Origin: Pempheris klunzingeri | Lineage: Eukaryota > Chordata > Actinopteri > Acropomatiformes > Pempheridae | Assembly: GCF_042242105.1 (NCBI RefSeq) | Contig: NC_092035.1 | Coordinates: 8,149,477 to 8,213,476, forward strand | DNA length: 64,000 bases | Direction of reading: 5' to 3' | The notes under the pieces: generated by a model | What the model saw: the letters and a program-made list of their open reading frames with translations, nothing else | Told to the model about the DNA's origin: nothing | Databases searched by the model: none | Made by a program: the position numbers and the translations under genes | Shown here: piece after piece, positions 60,339 through 64,000 of the stretch | How the letters are laid out: every line of letters starts with the position of its first letter | How positions within the stretch are numbered: position 1 is the first letter of the stretch

Positions 60339-60352
60339 GTTTCCATGGTAAC
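60339..60352 (+). promoter_or_regulatory. dzip1: X-box (RFX binding motif) upstream of the dzip1 start codon
   Basis: GTTTCCATGGTAAC differs by one base from the classical X-box GTTGCCATGGTAAC. The right half-site matches RGYAAC fully; the left has a T where a purine is preferred. It lies 105 bp before the dzip1 ATG. RFX factors drive ciliary genes through such sites, and dzip1 is a ciliary gene. Confidence 0.55.
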
Positions 60353-60456
60353 GCGGCGGACGCAGCAGCAACGTTGTCGCGTTGTGAGGGGCGGAACTGG
60401 AGAGGCACGACGGCGCGTCGATTTCTTCCCACCCGTGGAGGCAAAATCAGTCGAGG

Positions 60457-63400
60457 ATGGTAAGGAGAGCACCGGGACTGCAGCAGCAGCAGCAGCAGCG
60501 TGATAGGTAGATGGAGACTGAATGTGCAGCGGTGGAATCTGTGCTCTGCTGTTTCACCTCCGAGCAGATGCTGCAGGCTGCTTTTCTTCTCCCACTTTCT
60601 CTTCCTGTGATTGTTTGGTGCATGTAAGGGATTTGGTGCTAATATGACTAAGGTTTGCATACCGTGTCTTGTTTTTAAATGCATCGCTTTGCTCTTTGTT
60701 TCAGCCATTTCACGATAGAGTCTACTACCCCTACACCAGTGACACCCAAGGGACCCACTCATCAGCAGGGATCCCATCCCTCCTGAATTCCCCGCTCAGC
60801 CAGCACTCTGTAAACGGCCACTCTGTACCTGCACCAGGCATGACTCCATCCAGCGGGACATCCAGCATCCTCCCTTTCAAGTTCCGCCCTCGCAGGGAGA
60901 GCGTGGACTGGCGGCGGATCAACGCAGTGGACATAGACCTGGTGGTGAGCCAACTGGATGTGGACGCCCTTCAGGAGCACATCAGCACAGTGACCTTCTG
61001 CTGCTTGGACGGGGAGCGGTGCCAGCGGTGCCAGAGCCCCGTGGATCCGGCTCTGGTTAAGCTCTTGCAGCTCGCCCAGCTCACAGTGGAGTGGCTCCTC
61101 CACTGCCAGGAATTTCTCACCCTCAACCTGCGTGCCTCCGAAGAGAGACTGGCGGCCGCCGACAGGGAGCGCGAGCAGCTGCTGGGTCAGCAGAAGACGC
61201 TGGAGGAGAAGATGAAGACGCTGACCGCCGAGCTCAAGCAGAGGAAGAAGGTTATTCGTACCCAGCAGTCCCTGCTCGCGCCACGAATCGTCAGCAGCCA
61301 GAAGGTACTGCTGACACGATAAACGCTCGCTCTCTGAGGGGTATCAATTACCAGCTGCATCTCATATATGTATTTGGCAAGCAGGCAGCTCGCTCCATCA
61401 CCCCCACCCCCTTCACTCCTCCTCCTCTGGGCCCCCACGCTGTCATTGTTCCCAAGATCTATTCACAGCTCCGGCTTTGTGTGTTTCACGGCAGGGTTTG
61501 AAGGGAAAAAGGGAAACGGTTGAAGGCTTTTATCAGAGCCCAACAAAAATTTTGGTTCTAAAAGCGGCTGTTATGTACTGTAAGAGCTGCCATGGCCGCC
61601 TTGTTTTGGTATGGTTATAATAAGCTTTGTTTTCAGACTGGAAGAATAGGATTTAGAGCTGCGGAACAGATGGTGTCATTTGGTGGCAATTAGTTTCTTT
61701 TTAATCCACGTACAAAAGGGTGACAAGAGCACTAATCAAGATGCCTGCCTCACTCCCACCTCCCCCACCTTCATAAATACACATGCTTGTCGAGAATTTT
61801 GTCCTTTTTTGACATTTGTGTGTATTATAAACTGTTGGTTTATATGCTGGATCCATTTGCCTGTAACGATTGCCTCTGTTTGGTAGCGTGGCCCACTTCG
61901 TATCAGGTTATTTATAGCAAAAATCAAAAATCTCCCTTTGCTCTTCAAGTGTAAGGCTGCCGCTGACCTGGCCAAGCGGTTGCCGAGGCAACAGATAGTG
62001 TGTCATGACAGCATGTGGTTGCTAGGTGTGCGCTAGAAGCTCAGCTAACAGAGGTGGCTCAATAATTGATAGAAAGGCCATGTGTTTGTGTCCTTGGAGG
62101 ACCTTTAGCATTTGTTGGTTGCCAAACGGTAATGTCCACATATCTACCAAACACACTGCTCTCTTTGAAGACTAATTTAATTTCACTCTCAAAATCCACA
62201 GTTATTCCAAACCCTAATGTAATAGCATCAGTTTCAGGCTCATTGTGGCGGCACACCTCCTGGGCCTTTGAATCTTTGCTGCCATATGGTGTGGCAAGAT
62301 ATCAGTAGCAGCAGCTTTAACATTGAATGAAGTCACAGGCGCAATGAGCGGCAGAGTTAAATGTAGCGTGTGATGTGTGTGTGTATGTGCAGAGCAGAGG
62401 CAGCATCTATTGTAGTTGTTAAGTGATAGCGAGGTGGAGTGTGGAGACGCCTGCCGCAGGGAACAAATCAGCATCACTCACGCTATCTGTCTGTTTGGAA
62501 ACACATGCGTGAAGTCAGCGGATGCTCCTGTTTGGAGCGTAATCAGTGTCTCAGCGTCGACCCCAGCTTTGTCCAAATCTCATTCACTCACTCACTACAC
62601 CTCTTATAATAGACACACAGCACTTTACGAGATTTCAGACTCTTGATCATGTCAGTGTTCTACTGCTGTTACTTTAAAATCTATAAAATGTGATGCATTG
62701 GATTATGGGATTGTCAGGTCAAAGTGGCATACATATTCTGGACACCTTATCCTTATCCATGTCACCTTATGGAAATTTGAGAGCAAATTATGGATACATT
62801 TCACACTGAGAATGTCATTATGATTTGATTAGTGATCAGGTGTTGAAGCACAATAAGAGTTAAAACATACTTGCTGTATAATAGTGTGAAAATATGATGC
62901 TCACTGTGGCGTTATCATATTATCTCACTGACACTTCATCTAAACTGCTCAGTTTTCCTATTTCCTCAAGAGTCTCCAGATTTATTGCTTCAGATTTGCT
63001 TTCTTTGTCAAATATGCATAAGGTGATATATTAATACCTGTCTCTTGTTTGTTTCTTTTAGTGTCCACAGTGTGATAAATCCTTCCTGAATTCCTCCTTT
63101 CTCCAGAATCACATGCAGCGCCGCCATCCTGACGAGTATGAGATGCGTAAGTTCATCAAGGTTTGCTAAGCAGTTCAGAGGAGTCAGATAGATTCCTTAC
63201 TAAGAAAATACGTTAAACCACATGAGGAGAGTTTGATGAAGCTGCATTTGCAGGTGAAATAAGAAATATTCCAAACAATTTTTGTTGTTTTGCTTCCTCC
63301 CAGAGTTGCGGTCAGACAGTGAGAAGAAATCTCAGATGGACATCCTCAAACTGGAGATCAGCAGCCTGAAGGAGCAGATTGCTCAGCAACAACAGGCATT

Positions 63401-64000
63401 GTTAGTGAAAACAGCTCAGGTAGGAAAACCTGAGGATTAGGACAGAGCTGAAACGAATAGATGACTGCAGTTTTATCTGGTGCTATTTTGAGTCATTATT
63501 TAAGCAAAAATACCAATTTTGCAACTTTTCAAATGTGAGGATTTGATGCTTCTGTTGTCATATGTGATAATAAACTGAATATCTTTTGGGATTTTGGGCA
63601 AGCGATGGGTAGTTTGTTATAAACAAAAAGATGAATCAATTAAAGTAGGTCAGCATATTTATCGATAATGAAAATAATAAGTAGTTGCAGCATGGACAAG
63701 TTGTCGGCAAATCACCATTTTTATGTATCATCTTAATGCATTCATTTTTCAGATATTCTACATTTGGGAAACTGAGTAATTCTAAAAGAAAACAACAACT
63801 TAAAAGGTTTATTTAAGTCTCTGTAACTTTTGTTGTGATTCCAGGAAAAAGAGCAGCAGTCCATGCACAGAGACCTGCAGAGAGAACTGGACCGCTTCAA
63901 GGCTGAGGAGATGGCACGCATGGACAGAAAGATAGAGGACAGCAGAGATGGCATGCGCAGGGAGATGGAGTTTCTTTACACCCGAAATATTCAGGCTCTC
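60457..64000 (+). CDS. dzip1: DAZ-interacting zinc finger protein 1 (iguana), 5' part, runs off window
   Basis: A basal-body/centriole-associated C2H2 zinc-finger coiled-coil protein needed for ciliogenesis and Hedgehog signalling (zebrafish iguana). Coding exons: 60457-60459 (ATG only, followed directly by gtaagg), 60705-61304, 63062-63146, 63304-63419, and 63845 to the window end; phases 0, 0, 1, 0. The spliced start reads M-PFHDRVYYPYTSD, matching MPFQKHVYYP of human DZIP1. Exon 2 carries the DZIP N-terminal domain (FKFRPRRESVDWRRINAVD, QEHISTVTFC, CQRCQSPVDPALVKLLQLAQ, EFLTLNLRASEERL) and then a coiled coil. Exon 3 encodes the single C2H2 finger CPQCDKSF...HMQRRH (C-x2-C-x12-H-x4-H). Exons 4 and 5 are Glu/Gln/Lys-rich coiled coil. 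At least 320 residues lie in the window; the rest is downstream. Confidence 0.93.
61305..63061 (+). other. dzip1: dzip1 intron 2 with a perfect X-box
   Basis: A 1,757 bp GT-AG intron between the DZIP-domain exon and the zinc-finger exon. At 61979-61992 it contains GTTGCCGAGGCAAC, a perfect symmetrical RFX X-box with a two-base spacer, about 1.5 kb after the start codon. Otherwise I see no features beyond a short TG-rich tract near 62367-62392. Confidence 0.7.

Noticed and set aside
60078-60503. 141-codon plus-strand open frame ending in an Ala run
   Set aside because: It lies in the CpG-rich dzip1 5' region, is in a different frame from the dzip1 ATG, and its end is just the (CAG)n tract at 60481-60499 read as Ala.
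60669-60704. Met at 60669 as the dzip1 start
   Set aside because: The bases before 60705 are a pyrimidine-rich tract ending in AG; splicing from the ATG at 60457 gives the conserved M-P-F N-terminus.
1-64000. tRNA, rRNA, CRISPR or prokaryotic operon features
   Set aside because: I looked for T-loop (GGTTCRA) and cloverleaf-like patterns and regular spacer arrays and found none; the gene structure is vertebrate.

Overview
This window looks like nuclear DNA of a ray-finned fish, probably a percomorph. The genes are intron-rich vertebrate genes with compact introns and GT-AG splice sites. The intergenic DNA is rich in CA/TG, GATA and TA microsatellites, and several dispersed repeats of a kind familiar from fish genomes recur within the window. 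I see no bacterial, viral or CRISPR features. The species cannot be fixed from the sequence alone.

Five protein-coding genes are supported. (1) About 1.15-14.4 kb, plus strand: the 3' part of a type XXVIII collagen gene, with 16 Gly-X-Y exons, a von Willebrand factor A domain, a low-complexity Asn/Gly/Tyr and poly-Ser linker, and a C-terminal Kunitz domain; its 5' part lies before the window. (2) 17.36-22.2 kb, plus: complete klhl41 in six coding exons (604 aa), a muscle BTB-BACK-Kelch CUL3 adaptor, with a perfect MEF2/TATA-like site upstream. (3) 25.1-26.1 kb, plus: oxgr1, a single-exon 2-oxoglutarate-receptor-type GPCR. (4) 28.7-45.1 kb, minus: complete hs6st3 (437 aa), a Golgi heparan sulfate 6-O-sulfotransferase, in two coding exons separated by a 15 kb intron. 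(5) 60.46 kb to the window end, plus: the 5' part of dzip1 (iguana), a ciliary/Hedgehog C2H2 coiled-coil protein.

The order oxgr1 - hs6st3 - dzip1 with alternating strands matches the human 13q32 neighbourhood as I remember it, except that human UGGT2 and DNAJC3, which lie between HS6ST3 and DZIP1, are not seen here. The genes are not an operon and act independently: extracellular matrix, sarcomere, metabolite sensing, proteoglycan sulfation, cilium.

Most notable signals: a strict exon-by-exon register of Gly-X-Gly imperfections in the collagen; a perfect spacer-less 50 bp palindrome in klhl41 intron 3; two X-box (RFX) motifs in the ciliary gene dzip1; a dzip1 start codon that is the only coding triplet of its exon; a GC-AG intron in the collagen gene; and a compound GAGT minisatellite beside the hs6st3 exon 1 splice donor. 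I did not find a clear novel multi-gene system. The long hs6st3 intron and the 45-59.6 kb intergenic region hold mostly unannotatable noncoding DNA.
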